From positions 1 through 49,486 of the forward strand of contig NZ_KV786235.1 in NCBI RefSeq assembly GCF_001806875.1: DNA of 49,486 bases. The letters are read 5' to 3'. Below the pieces are notes generated by a model. The model worked only from the letters and a program-made list of their open reading frames with translations. It was not told where the DNA came from and did not search any database. Every line of letters begins with the position of its first letter. Position 1 is the first letter of the stretch. A program made the position numbers and the translations under genes. Source of the DNA: Corynebacterium sp. HMSC29G08 (GTDB lineage: Bacteria > Actinomycetota > Actinomycetes > Mycobacteriales > Mycobacteriaceae). This document shows, piece after piece, positions 1 through 11,290 of this stretch.

Positions 1-183
1 CCGAAACCGGAAACCCCGAAACCGGAAACCCCGACGGACACCGACAAGCCGACCGAGACTGACAAGCCGGACAACAACCTCGGTACGATCGTTGGAATCT
101 TGGCGGCGGTCGCTGTTGCAATCGGCGGCGCAATCGCAGCCTTGCCAATGCTGCAGGAGGCGCTGAAGAACTTTAAGTTCTAA
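1..183 (+). CDS. C-terminal end of a cell-surface protein (5' truncated by window edge)
   Basis: The open frame runs from base 1 to a TAA at 181-183 and gives 60 residues. It starts with Pro/Lys/Glu/Thr repeats (PKPET twice, encoded by a perfect 15-base tandem repeat at 1-30, then TDKP/TETDKP), followed by one hydrophobic helix (roughly residues 31-52) and a short tail ending KNFKF. This is the usual end of a wall-spanning surface protein: a Pro-rich spacer and a membrane anchor. There is no LPXTG motif. It resembles in style the large Rib/G5 protein at 3166-8922, but the ligand-binding part lies outside the window, so the family cannot be named. A strong terminator follows at once. Confidence 0.75.
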   Translation, partial: PKPETPKPETPTDTDKPTETDKPDNNLGTIVGILAAVAVAIGGAIAALPMLQEALKNFKF

Positions 184-203
184 TCCGCTTCCCCTAACAC
201 CAC

Positions 204-253
204 AAACGGATGGCTCACCGCATACAGTGTGAGCCATCCGTTTCATATTTTTT
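204..253 (+). terminator. Rho-independent terminator after the surface protein
   Basis: A perfect 15-bp stem (204-218 with 229-243) with a 10-base loop is followed by a T-rich run at 241-253. It lies between the stop at 183 and the next start at 275, so it separates the two genes transcriptionally. Confidence 0.85.
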
Positions 254-274
254 TACATCTATGAGGTGTCTCCG

Positions 275-700
275 ATGAAGAAGACCGCAACCCTCGCCTG
301 TGTAGCAGCGATCTGCTTGTCTGGTGCGCTAACACCAGTCGCACACGCACAAACAGCAAGCACCGAGCTTTCCAGTGGCTCAAGCAAAAGCAAAGGCAAT
401 ATTGACTACGAGCGCGACCCGAACGACCCGAACATCAAGGTCCCGCCAAAATCCCCAACGGGCAGCGCATACACCGGCAGTGCTCCGCTAAGCCTGGGCT
501 TGGCGTTTGGGTTGACCATCTTGTCGCTGCAGATTGCAGTTGATGCCATTCCGCCGCTGCGCCAGGCGGTTGATGACGCGGCTGAGGCGGCAGGCCTTAG
601 CTGGGTCCACGGTTCCTCTGCAGGCAACCGCATCTTTGACTTCCCAGCGTGGGCCAAGATGGCGCAACAGCTACAGGCAAACATGCAGGTACCGCGCTAG
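275..700 (+). CDS. Small exported protein with one membrane segment
   Basis: This encodes 141 residues. The ATG at 275 is preferred because GAGGTG lies six bases upstream; a GTG at 266 would overlap that site. Residues 1-25 form a signal peptide (MKKTATLACVAA... ending AHA-Q). Then come a Ser/Lys-rich polar stretch, a hydrophobic segment around residues 67-90 (SLGLAFGLTILSLQ) and an amphipathic tail. No catalytic motif is visible. The plan (signal peptide, charged low-complexity middle, one C-terminal membrane helix) matches the small proteins at 35934 and 36502. I do not recognise a named family. A cell-envelope location is inferred from the signal peptide and helix. Confidence 0.7.
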   Translation: MKKTATLACVAAICLSGALTPVAHAQTASTELSSGSSKSKGNIDYERDPNDPNIKVPPKSPTGSAYTGSAPLSLGLAFGLTILSLQIAVDAIPPLRQAVDDAAEAAGLSWVHGSSAGNRIFDFPAWAKMAQQLQANMQVPR

Positions 701-871
701 AAGTGCCGTGCTAGAAGCAGCCACTTGTAACGCGCAGAGCCACTCCCGCAGTAGCCCAGGTTTGCCCACCATTGTTACGCGTGTTACTCTTGTTGCTGTT
801 GTGGTTACAGTGACTTGTAGCTAACGGGAAGTTAGCGGGGTGCTGTGGTGGAAGAGCTACGACACCTCGCG

Positions 872-906
872 GCGGCCCCGCTCATTTGAGCGCGGGCCGC
901 TACACT
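872..906 (+). promoter_or_regulatory. Hairpin and candidate -10 box upstream of the 914 gene
   Basis: A GC-rich hairpin (872-883 with 888-900, one bulged base, loop ATTT) is followed directly by TACACT at 901-906. The ATG of the next gene is at 914, only eight bases past the hexamer, and no Shine-Dalgarno sequence is present. This spacing suggests a leaderless transcript. The hairpin could also be a terminator for rightward transcription, though it lacks a T-run. The rest of 701-871 shows nothing I can name. Confidence 0.35.
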
Positions 907-913
907 TTTCCAC

Positions 914-1351
914 ATGACTGACTTGAACAACCTCCTGACTGAAGCGAACCGCGCGAACGTTGTCGCGGATATCGCCCGCTTGGTTGACAACGTGGTGGCT
1001 AACCAATCCGGCCTCACCGGCATGGCCCTCAAATCCGCCGTTGCCGCAGGCAAGAAGGCAGACGCGGATGCCATCCCGAAGGGAGTCAACCGTTTCCTGC
1101 CGCAGATCGTCTCCGAGCTGGAGCCGCTGTTCCAGGACTACCTGTCCGCCGGCGCTGGTTCCTTCGGCGCGTTCCTTGGCACCCGTGAAAGCGATGTTGT
1201 GGAAAAGATCCTCGCTGCCGCTGACGGCGCAACAGGTGAGATGCCGAGTGCGGTGCAGAAGGTGTACTCCACTTTGCGCGGCAAAGCCGGCAAGATCATC
1301 TCCCCAGCACTGCCTGAACTGGGAGACATCATCGAGCGCTACGCCAAATAG
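914..1351 (+). CDS. Conserved actinobacterial small protein of unknown function
   Basis: This encodes 145 residues, predicted soluble and mostly helical, with no signal peptide or membrane segment. It starts MTDLNNLLTEANR and ends GDIIERYAK. The sequence resembles a small conserved protein of unknown function found across Corynebacteriales (I believe the DUF6918 family, but I could not check). No enzymatic motif is visible. A possible -10 box lies so close to the ATG that the mRNA may be leaderless. The stop codon sits inside a 13-base tandem repeat that is interrupted by the transposon-like element at 1371. Confidence 0.7.
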   Translation: MTDLNNLLTEANRANVVADIARLVDNVVANQSGLTGMALKSAVAAGKKADADAIPKGVNRFLPQIVSELEPLFQDYLSAGAGSFGAFLGTRESDVVEKILAAADGATGEMPSAVQKVYSTLRGKAGKIISPALPELGDIIERYAK

Positions 1352-1370
1352 CTACGCCAAATAGCTACGC
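1338..1370 (+). repeat. 13-base tandem repeat at the 3' end of the 914 gene, interrupted by an insertion
   Basis: GCTACGCCAAATA occurs at 1338-1350 and again at 1351-1363. A third copy begins at 1364 (GCTACGC) and is broken at 1371. Its continuation, GCTACGCCACATA, is at 2257-2269 on the far side of the inserted element. Removing the element and one copy of GCTACGC restores three tandem units. Confidence 0.85.
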
Positions 1371-2256
1371 TGTTCAGAAGACCGAAATGGTAGCGGTGTG
1401 GTGAGTATCTGGTAGCGCCTGAGTGAGTATCCGGTAGCGGAGGCCCACCCGGGCTCGGCACGGGCGGCGAGCCGGTCAAGGATTCAGGGATGGCAGCGTT
1501 GTCAAGGGGGGATTTGATACTGGCGCTCCGAAGGCTCGGTACTGCCGCGTTCCAAGTAATTGGTACCTGGACAGCCGAGCCATGGCCCCTGCTACATGCA
1601 TTAGTCGTTCGAGCAGCCTGCTGGGGCGGTGGCTTTGCGCATGGCAAAGACTTCTACGCGGATTCGGTGGACGCTATGTTGCAACCCGCTCTCCGTCAGC
1701 GTTATTCACAAACTCCCGCAACGGTTCAGTATGTCTTCGGTGCTGAGAACGCTCGGGGCCCGGGCTCCCCAGAAAGTCCCACCACCACTGTTGTCGGCCT
1801 GGTATCGACGCAATGGTGCAGTTCGCGAGCAGGCTCCAGGCGTTTCCTTCTTATGACAGGCCACGCTGAGGCAGCCTCACTGAAACACGGTACTTCCAGC
1901 ATCAACTATGAAAGAGCTTTGCAGTACCGAGTACGTGGAGCACCGGTACCAACTACGCGGAATCGCGGTACCAACTATCCCGAATCGACAGGCATCAAGG
2001 GTGGGCTTGGGACGCTCTTGAAGCGAGATGAACTGCAACCGGGCTTGGTTCAATTGAGTGCCGAAGAGTCAGCCGGGCCGGTCGTGGAGGCTCCCGCCGC
2101 ATAGCTCCAGCTTCATTAGCGGATTCCATCCGGAACGTCTCGCACCCGAATGAAGCGGATACAGGAACCACTCCATGCAATTTGAGCCGCTACCGGATGC
2201 TCACTGAAGTGCTACCGGATGCTCACGACACTGCTACCAAATAGCCGGTCGCAACA
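1371..2256. mobile_element. Non-autonomous 886-bp transposon-like element (IS21-type ends)
   Basis: The two ends are inverted copies of each other over about 70 bases. Both start TGTT and both carry TGGTAGC followed by two spaced repeats of the type GTGAGYATCYGGTAGC (left about 1389-1440, right about 2189-2245). The element is flanked by the 7-base direct repeat GCTACGC (1364-1370 and 2257-2263). TG...CA termini with multiple subterminal repeats are typical of IS21-family elements. The interior has no istA- or istB-like frame. The longest open frame (1490-2104, plus strand) looks like no known protein, so I read the element as a non-mobile derivative that would need a transposase supplied elsewhere. 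An internal direct repeat, CGGTACCAACTA, lies near 1950 and 1970. Confidence 0.8.
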
Positions 2257-2270
2257 GCTACGCCACATAG

Positions 2271-3062
2271 TTACCGCAGCGCGTCAGCAAACGACTGCAT
2301 CCTGGCCACGACAATCTCCGGCTCACGAGCCCACCTGTTGTGGCCCAGTCCACCTTCAAGCTCCTCGACCGTGGCGCCGGAGACTTGGTCCGCCAGAGCC
2401 TGTGCGGACTCAAGGGTGCAGTCGCGGTCGTTTTTAAAACGTGTAAGGACTACGGGGACGTTGATGTGCTGCATGGCTGCGTTGTAATCAATGTCCGCCC
2501 CCGCAAGTGGGCCGCGTTTGCCGCTGCGGTTCATCCGCGCCCACTCGTTGATATATGTGCGTGGGTGGCGGGCCCATTTCCCGCCGACGGCGATCTTGTC
2601 ACCCGGCCAGTAACCCAGAACTTGCGTGATCAGCCAGATCAGCTGGATACCCACGCCAAATTTCAGTTTGTCGCGCACTGGGAACGCCTTGTGCCAGGGG
2701 TTGCCAGCACCGACGCCGAGCATGCCAATAACGTTGAGTGCTGCTGCTTCGGGGCGCGCCATGAACAAAGTGCCTACTTGCCCGCCCATGGAATGGGTCA
2801 GCAGGATTACAGGGTGGTTAGCGTCAAGCCCGTGTTCCCGTTTGGCGTTGATGATGGTTTCCGGGTAGTCCTCCGCAGCCACGTGGTGGTATCCCCACTG
2901 GTTGCTGCGTGAGGCAACATGCGGGCTGGTGCCTTGGCCGCGGAGCTCCCCGACCGTGGTGGGAAAACCGGCGTCGGTCAACGCCTCAGCGATCGGGCGA
3001 TAGTAGCGCGCCTCCATTCCCATCCCCGGAAAAATAACCACAAGGGGTAGCAATTCGCTCAT
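2271..3062 (-). CDS. Alpha/beta hydrolase
   Basis: This encodes 263 residues from the ATG at 3062 (MSELLPLVVIFPG). An in-frame extension to 3131 exists but is Arg-rich and unlike the family. Visible features are the oxyanion-region FPGMGMEARYY, the nucleophile elbow THSMGGQ (Ser in S-M-G-G), a late Asp in FKNDRDCT and a catalytic His in GLGHNRW. Together these form a Ser-Asp-His triad of the serine aminopeptidase/lysophospholipase-like group. It has no signal peptide, so it is likely cytoplasmic. The substrate is unknown. The gene converges with the 914 gene, with the inserted element between them. Confidence 0.85.
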   Translation of the reverse strand: MSELLPLVVIFPGMGMEARYYRPIAEALTDAGFPTTVGELRGQGTSPHVASRSNQWGYHHVAAEDYPETIINAKREHGLDANHPVILLTHSMGGQVGTLFMARPEAAALNVIGMLGVGAGNPWHKAFPVRDKLKFGVGIQLIWLITQVLGYWPGDKIAVGGKWARHPRTYINEWARMNRSGKRGPLAGADIDYNAAMQHINVPVVLTRFKNDRDCTLESAQALADQVSGATVEELEGGLGHNRWAREPEIVVARMQSFADALR

Positions 3063-3113
3063 GCGCCACAGCGTACCTGCCATCCCACGCCCCCGGCTCC
3101 TACCAAGCAAGGC

Positions 3114-3147
3114 CGAAGGCGGCCACCGCAATCAGTGACCGCCTTCG
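3114..3147 (-). terminator. Hairpin after the giant surface-protein gene
   Basis: CGAAGGCGG (3114-3122) pairs with CCGCCTTCG (3139-3147), just beyond the stop at 3166 on the minus strand. There is no long T-run, so the termination strength is uncertain. Confidence 0.5.
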
Positions 3148-3165
3148 CTCCTAGCTGTCAAACTG

Positions 3166-6100
3166 CTAGTTAGATGAGCCTTCGCCCGGCTTGCCAAAAC
3201 CCTCCGGCTGGCACGCCTGGTAGATCAGTCCGGAGAGCAGACCGATCACGGCGATGGCACCCAAAGCGATGCCCAGCGGCTGCAGGTTGTCACCCGCACC
3301 ACCGAACTGCTGGTTCGCGGCGTTGATCTGTGCCTCGATTTCAATCAGCCACTCCGGCCTGCGGTCCTCGGTGCCACGGCTGGAGCCAAGGTCCGGCAGC
3401 TGCTCTTCAATGCGAGCGTTGATGCCGCCCATCATTTCGTTGATCTGCGGGCCGAACGCCTCGTTGACGCCAGCGCCCACCGCAGCCAGAAGGCCAATCG
3501 GCAGCAGCCACAGGATTGGGCTGTTAATGGCGAATGCATTTTCCACACAGCGCTTCGTCTTGTCGGAGGAACCCTTGTCCCCCGACGGATCCGGCGCGCC
3601 CGGTGTACCCGGGGTTTTCTCGCCGGTGCCCACAACGATGATGTGGTCAACCGGGTCGGTGGTCTCCGTCGTCCCGTCGGACTTGTGGGTCACCTTGCCC
3701 GGCTTGCCCTCCTGCTCAACCTTGTACTCACCGCTCTTAAGGGCAGGGTCCTTCTTTACGACGACCCCATACGCCCTCTCCTCCGTATACTCCACACCCT
3801 CGGCCGGGCGCGTACCAACACGGACCACGCGCTGGACAGCTTCCTTGACCACGGATTGCTGCACGTCATCACCGTTGACGGTGACCTTCACCTGGCCGTT
3901 TTCACCCTTGACGTCTTCAACCTCTTCACCGGCTTTAAGGGATGGGTCGTAGACAATCTTGGTGGTGTATGGCAGCTCAACCAGCACCTCCTGCGGCGAA
4001 GGTTCCGGTGTCGGCGTCGAATCCTTGACCGGCTTGGTGCCGATCTTGATTATCGCCTTCGTCGGTTCGTTGGTGCGCTCGGTGGAGATGGTCGGTTTGC
4101 CGGAAGGCTTGCCGTCCTTAATCTCCTGGGTGGAGGTGATGACCTCCTCGCCCGGCGCACCCTCCTGAACAACTACTTTCTGGCCAGCTGCAAGCGTGTC
4201 ATCGAAGATGATTTCCGTTTCAAAGGCAACCTCGCGGGTCTTCGTGCTGGTCAGCGTTTGATCACCGGCAGTCGGGCCGTACTCAATGATCTCATTAATC
4301 GGGTCCTTCGTCTGCTTTTCTTCAGGGGTGACTGTTGCATCAGAGCCGGTAGCCGAGAAATCAGCCGTGTAGGTCTTCTCACCCGCAACACCCTTCTGGG
4401 TAACCTTCAGCTCGCCCGGCGCAAGCTTCGGGTTCGGGCGGGTGTCCACATCGTATGGAACCTCCGCAGTCCAGGTCACCTTCGCAGATGCCTCAGACGG
4501 CTTCGTGCCCACAGCGATGATCTTCTTCACCGGCTCCTTGACTATCTTCTCGGTGACCTTCACCTCGCCTACAGCATGGCTGTTTTCCACAGGCTGGGTG
4601 ACCGTGACCTTCTTTAGACCCAGCTCACCTTCCTGGGTGACCTTCTGCTCACCAGGTGCCAGCGAAGGATCATAGACAACCTCAACCTCGTACGGGATCT
4701 CCGTCTCAACAGAGTTCACGGTCTCACCCTTGGTCTTGGTGCCAACGCGGATCACCGCATTCTTCGGCTGCTTCGTGCGCTCAGTCGCGATCTTCGGCTT
4801 GCCGGAAGGCTTGCCGTCCTTAATCTCCTGAGTAGAGGTGGTGACCTCCTCGCCCGGAGTACCTTGCTGCTGAACTTCCTGCTTGCCGGCTTCGAGTGTG
4901 TCGTCAACGACGTACTCGATCCCAAACGCAACCTCGCGGGTCTCCGTGCTAGTCAGCGTCTGATCATCAATACCGGGACCGTACTCAACAATGCGGGGGA
5001 CGGGTTTCTTGGTGGTCTCTTCCTCCGCAACCTGGGCCTCGGTGCCCTTCCCTGTGAACTTGGCGGTGTAGGTCTTCTCGCCGTTGACGCCCTCCTGGAC
5101 AATCCTGGTCTCGCCCGGCTTCAGGTCCGTGTTTTCACGCACCTCAGTCGGGTACGGAATCGGGAACGTCCAGATCACATCCTTCGCGTTTTCGGCAGGC
5201 TTGGTGCCAACGCGAACAACCTCGTTGACCGGCTCCTTGCTGCGCTCCCAAGTGCCGTCCTGCTTCTGCTGCTCCGCACCCGGAACACCCTTGGTCTTAA
5301 CCTTGTACTCACCTGCAGGGATGGTGTCGTCGTAGGTGTACTCAACCTTGAACGGAACCTCTCGCTCCGGCACATCAACAACCTTGACTTCAGCGGTTGT
5401 CATGTCCGTTGAACCGTCGGAGTAGGTCACCGTGACCGGGACCTGAATCTTATCGCCCGGCTTTGCAGTCTTCGGTGCCGTGGCAACCACGTTGCCCTTG
5501 TTGTCTAGGCCAACAATCCAGTCGCCGTTATCCGTTGTCACGGTGTAGGTCGGGTTGCCGTGCTCGTTGGTCTCACCGGTGGGCGAAGCGTTCTCAAGAC
5601 TATCCGGGTTAATCACGTACGGATTGTCCTTGGCCACATCGATGCCCTCGGGCTTGTACACCGTCAGCGGCGAGGTTGCCGTACCACCTGGGTAGACCGC
5701 CTGCTCCGGGTAGTCCGGCTCGGCAGAGTAGTTATCACCGAGGGTAACCACGGTGGTCACCGGGACATCCTCAGTGGAGCCATCCGGGTAGGTCACGGTG
5801 ACCTGGTTGGTTTTCTTATCACCAGGCTTAGCGCCTGCCGGCGGAGTAACGGTGACCTTGCCGGAGTCCGGGTCAATCTCATACTTCCAGCCATCAACAT
5901 CCGGCTGGTTGATCTTAAACTTCGAGCCTTCCGGCGCGCCACCAATCTGGTGATCCACCGCCGTGTTCGGCTTCGTGGACTTCACCTCATAGAACGGCTC
6001 ATGTACGTCACGGTCAACCTTAACCACAAACGGGGCATGAACCGTGGTGCTGCTACCGTCCTCGTACTTCACGGTTACTGGGACCTCAATGGAGTCGCCA

Positions 6101-8922
6101 GCGTTGGCATCCGCAGGCGGGGTTGCGGTAACCACGCCTTGCTTATCCACGCTCACCGTCCAGCCATCAACCGTGTCAGGGACGCTATACGGTTGATCAC
6201 CATCCAGGTTCTTCTCCGGAACCGGGGTCTCCAGCGGGGACTCCTTTGGCGTACCCGGCGCGGTCTCCTGCTGCTTGTACTGCGGGTTGTTCAGCTGCTT
6301 CTGGCTGCCCAGAACCGTCACCGTAGCCAGCGTACGGTCTTCAGAATCGTCCTGGTAGGTCGCAATAACCGGGATGTCTAGCGCGGTACCCGGCTTGACG
6401 TTTTCGCCAACCTTGGTGGTGACTTCACCGGTGGTCTCATCAATGGAAACCTCCACACCTTCCGGTGCCTTGTACTCCGGGTCGATCGCGTACTTCTTAA
6501 TCTTGCCGGGTTTGACAAAAGTGAGATCCACGGGACTTTGCACCGTGCTGCCGGCCGGAACCGTCTTCGTCGGGTAGAACGGGTCGTTCACATCAGCGTC
6601 GAAAGACACGACGGTGAACTGTGCCGGAACCTTCCCCTCAGAACCATCCGGGTAGGTGACCTTCACATCAAAGTTGATTTCATCACCAGGCTGCGCACCA
6701 GCAGGCGATTTCGCGGTGACGGAACCGTCTTGGTTGAACGTGATCTCCCAGTCATCCGGAACCTGGGATGGGTCAGCCAGCTCAAACGTCGCCTTCGAAG
6801 GGTCCTTCAGTTTGCTGAAGAACGGCGCAGTCTGCTCGTCCCCGGCCTTCACCAGCTGCGGCGGGTATTGGACCTTGTCCTCGCCCTCATTGTCATCAAT
6901 AACGGACACCGTTGCCGTGGTGACTTGCGGGGGGATGCCGTGGGGGTAGTGCAGCTGCACCGGCACCGTAATGCTTGCGCCCGGCAACGCATTTTCCGGA
7001 ATGGTGGTGGAGACTTCACCCGTGGTTTCGTCCACGGTAAACGTCCAGTCGCCGCGTGTGTACTGCTTCGTACCATCCGGGAAGGTGTAGCGCGACGGCA
7101 TCGGCGCGTCCTCGGAACCGTCGATACCGTACTGGGGCTCATTCGGCGGCAGGGTGACTGGCGTGTCCGGGTAATCAGCCTTTGCCTCATATTCCGGCAC
7201 CTTGGCTGAGATGACAACCTGGAACGGAACAGTCGCCGTATCGGTGGTGCCATCTGGATACGTGGCGGTCACCACAGCGTCGAACTTCTGATTGTTCGGC
7301 GCATCATCCGGTGCAGTGACCGTCAGTTTGCCAGTCTTCTCATCAATTTCAGCGGTCCAACCCTGCGGCAGGGTTGACTTGTCCAAGGTATAGGACGCCG
7401 GCTGCATTGGGGCGCCACTCCCAATTACACGCCGCGTCTTTGGCGTGGACTCCATCTGCTGGCCCTGCGTACCCTTGACAGCCTCTGGGGTGTAATCGAT
7501 GTCATTGGACTGCGTGTGGTTGGGCTTGACCACCACCAGCAGCGGAATGATGTCCTGCGAACCGTTGGAGTAGGTCACCTCCACCACAGGCTGCGCAAAC
7601 GTACCCGGCGACGACTTCGCCGGTGAGGTCACCTCAACGTTGTAATTGCCATTGGCCTCATCAACAAACTTCGCCTCCCAACCGTAGAAGACGTTATCCG
7701 TGATCAGTTTGACCTGAGCCTTTTGCTCTGCAATCAGCTTCTGAATCTTCGGATCAAGGTTGGTGAAGGTGACCTTCTGAGGATCCGCAGTAGGCGTGTT
7801 GTTTTCAACCTCAGAGATGATCTCTTTTTGCGGCTCGTCATACTTCGGGTCATGGAAGCGCGTGTCATCCGTGGAGATGGTGTGCTCACTGATCACATTG
7901 GCATTCTTGTAGCGATCCAGTGAGTCGATGGATTCCTGGAAAACCCGATCCGCGTATCCCTGATTGTCTTCATCCTGCGATGCGACGTCACGCTTCATCG
8001 CGGCTAGATCACGCGGCAGGGCAACGGCCTTGAAGGTGACGTTCTGGGCGCCGGCCCATGCTTGATCAATGAACTCCGGCCACGTGTAATACAGGTCGTT
8101 GCCGTCCAGTTCCGTTTTGCCCTCGACGTGTTTGCCGTCGATGTAGGCGTTAACGCGGATACGCTTCAAGGATTCCTTATCAGCGCCAACCACGGTGCCC
8201 ACCTTGAAGCGCCGTTGCTGGTTATCTAAGTCCACAACCTTCTGGTTATGGTCAACCCAGTCAATGTTGATTGGGCTACAGTCCGCGTTCTCACTGGGCC
8301 ACGGGTTCACCGTGGCCTCGAGATAGGCTTCCGTAAAGAACCGCGCATCCGTAGTCGGCTTTTGTGTGTACTCTGCGGACCATCCGGCAGTCAGACCCTC
8401 CTCGGATGCCGCCTTCGCAACGAGTTCCCTCGTCAACTCCGCTGGCCCAGCGAGGTTCTTAGGCTTCCTCGGCGGCGAAGTGTACTCCAAAGGATCGAAC
8501 TGGTGGTTGACCTTCATTCCATGACGTTGATACCCAAGGTCAAGTGCAGAGGCGTCCGGGCCATTATAGGGCACACTTTTATGAGAGGTCGCAACATAAA
8601 CGTCATTGAACGTGCGCTGCTGGGAACCATCCAGTGTGAAGATCACACCAAAATCGTAGGGGGCCTGCTCATCGGTAGTCCACGCACCAGTCCGGGCGCC
8701 AGCCCTTGACTCCTGGTCCGAAAGCTCAAAGGAACACGTCCCCGCATTAAGGTCAGTGGCTTTTTGCCGGGACTTCTCCACCACGTCAATTGTGGGGTCA
8801 TAGCCCACCGCGTCTGCTGCAAATGCTCGCGGCACGGTCACAGTGCTCACGCTGAGACTCAGTGCCATAAGAGCAGCAATGCCCGCTTTGCGGGCCTTTG
8901 TTTGTGTCTGCTTGGTAGTCAT
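3166..8922 (-). CDS. Giant Rib/alpha-like and G5-repeat cell-surface protein
   Basis: This encodes 1918 residues. The ATG at 8922 is chosen because AGGAGAG precedes it; a longer frame to 8949 lacks such a site. Residues 1-36 form a signal peptide ending AFA-A. Residues about 37-370 are a unique N-terminal domain. About 372-1185 hold eight Rib/alpha-like units, each ending in a strand motif such as VTYPDGS. About 1186-1770 hold eight G5-like units with the LxxGExKVxxxGxxGE and IIxVGTKP signatures. A hydrophobic segment lies near 1799-1817 and a second near 1882-1902, separated by an acidic stretch. There is no LPXTG. Rib and G5 domains are known from adhesins and wall-bound proteins, so a surface stalk or adhesion role is inferred. 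G5 units 2-4 and 5-7 are a recent internal duplication. Confidence 0.92.
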   Translation of the reverse strand: MTTKQTQTKARKAGIAALMALSLSVSTVTVPRAFAADAVGYDPTIDVVEKSRQKATDLNAGTCSFELSDQESRAGARTGAWTTDEQAPYDFGVIFTLDGSQQRTFNDVYVATSHKSVPYNGPDASALDLGYQRHGMKVNHQFDPLEYTSPPRKPKNLAGPAELTRELVAKAASEEGLTAGWSAEYTQKPTTDARFFTEAYLEATVNPWPSENADCSPINIDWVDHNQKVVDLDNQQRRFKVGTVVGADKESLKRIRVNAYIDGKHVEGKTELDGNDLYYTWPEFIDQAWAGAQNVTFKAVALPRDLAAMKRDVASQDEDNQGYADRVFQESIDSLDRYKNANVISEHTISTDDTRFHDPKYDEPQKEIISEVENNTPTADPQKVTFTNLDPKIQKLIAEQKAQVKLITDNVFYGWEAKFVDEANGNYNVEVTSPAKSSPGTFAQPVVEVTYSNGSQDIIPLLVVVKPNHTQSNDIDYTPEAVKGTQGQQMESTPKTRRVIGSGAPMQPASYTLDKSTLPQGWTAEIDEKTGKLTVTAPDDAPNNQKFDAVVTATYPDGTTDTATVPFQVVISAKVPEYEAKADYPDTPVTLPPNEPQYGIDGSEDAPMPSRYTFPDGTKQYTRGDWTFTVDETTGEVSTTIPENALPGASITVPVQLHYPHGIPPQVTTATVSVIDDNEGEDKVQYPPQLVKAGDEQTAPFFSKLKDPSKATFELADPSQVPDDWEITFNQDGSVTAKSPAGAQPGDEINFDVKVTYPDGSEGKVPAQFTVVSFDADVNDPFYPTKTVPAGSTVQSPVDLTFVKPGKIKKYAIDPEYKAPEGVEVSIDETTGEVTTKVGENVKPGTALDIPVIATYQDDSEDRTLATVTVLGSQKQLNNPQYKQQETAPGTPKESPLETPVPEKNLDGDQPYSVPDTVDGWTVSVDKQGVVTATPPADANAGDSIEVPVTVKYEDGSSTTVHAPFVVKVDRDVHEPFYEVKSTKPNTAVDHQIGGAPEGSKFKINQPDVDGWKYEIDPDSGKVTVTPPAGAKPGDKKTNQVTVTYPDGSTEDVPVTTVVTLGDNYSAEPDYPEQAVYPGGTATSPLTVYKPEGIDVAKDNPYVINPDSLENASPTGETNEHGNPTYTVTTDNGDWIVGLDNKGNVVATAPKTAKPGDKIQVPVTVTYSDGSTDMTTAEVKVVDVPEREVPFKVEYTYDDTIPAGEYKVKTKGVPGAEQQKQDGTWERSKEPVNEVVRVGTKPAENAKDVIWTFPIPYPTEVRENTDLKPGETRIVQEGVNGEKTYTAKFTGKGTEAQVAEEETTKKPVPRIVEYGPGIDDQTLTSTETREVAFGIEYVVDDTLEAGKQEVQQQGTPGEEVTTSTQEIKDGKPSGKPKIATERTKQPKNAVIRVGTKTKGETVNSVETEIPYEVEVVYDPSLAPGEQKVTQEGELGLKKVTVTQPVENSHAVGEVKVTEKIVKEPVKKIIAVGTKPSEASAKVTWTAEVPYDVDTRPNPKLAPGELKVTQKGVAGEKTYTADFSATGSDATVTPEEKQTKDPINEIIEYGPTAGDQTLTSTKTREVAFETEIIFDDTLAAGQKVVVQEGAPGEEVITSTQEIKDGKPSGKPTISTERTNEPTKAIIKIGTKPVKDSTPTPEPSPQEVLVELPYTTKIVYDPSLKAGEEVEDVKGENGQVKVTVNGDDVQQSVVKEAVQRVVRVGTRPAEGVEYTEERAYGVVVKKDPALKSGEYKVEQEGKPGKVTHKSDGTTETTDPVDHIIVVGTGEKTPGTPGAPDPSGDKGSSDKTKRCVENAFAINSPILWLLPIGLLAAVGAGVNEAFGPQINEMMGGINARIEEQLPDLGSSRGTEDRRPEWLIEIEAQINAANQQFGGAGDNLQPLGIALGAIAVIGLLSGLIYQACQPEGFGKPGEGSSN
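3800..5180 (-). repeat. Internal duplication of a three-unit G5 block
   Basis: Within the giant surface gene, the DNA for G5 units 2-4 (about 4495-5180) and units 5-7 (about 3800-4490) is collinear and similar. The strongest match is around 4090-4170 and 4790-4870, where the EIKDGKPSGKP-coding stretch is nearly identical. This indicates duplication of a three-domain block. Confidence 0.75.
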
Positions 8923-9065
8923 CGCTCTCCTGAGATGCAGTTGAATCACACCGTACAGCTGGCGTGAACCACACTGTGCGGTACCTCTCCATCAACCAAT
9001 CTACCAAGCAGCTAAGGAGTATGCCTGTCTCGAAGAGTGCTGGGTGAGCGCTGCACCCGCTAGCA

Positions 9066-11290
<2,225 letters not shown>

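Noticed and set aside
3800..5180. Spaced similar blocks that could suggest a CRISPR array
   Set aside because: The repeats are G5 protein domains of about 70 residues in frame, not short repeats with unique spacers.
5560..6381. Several long plus-strand frames opposite the giant surface gene
   Set aside because: They follow the repeat structure of the real gene on the other strand and have no ribosome sites or family signatures.
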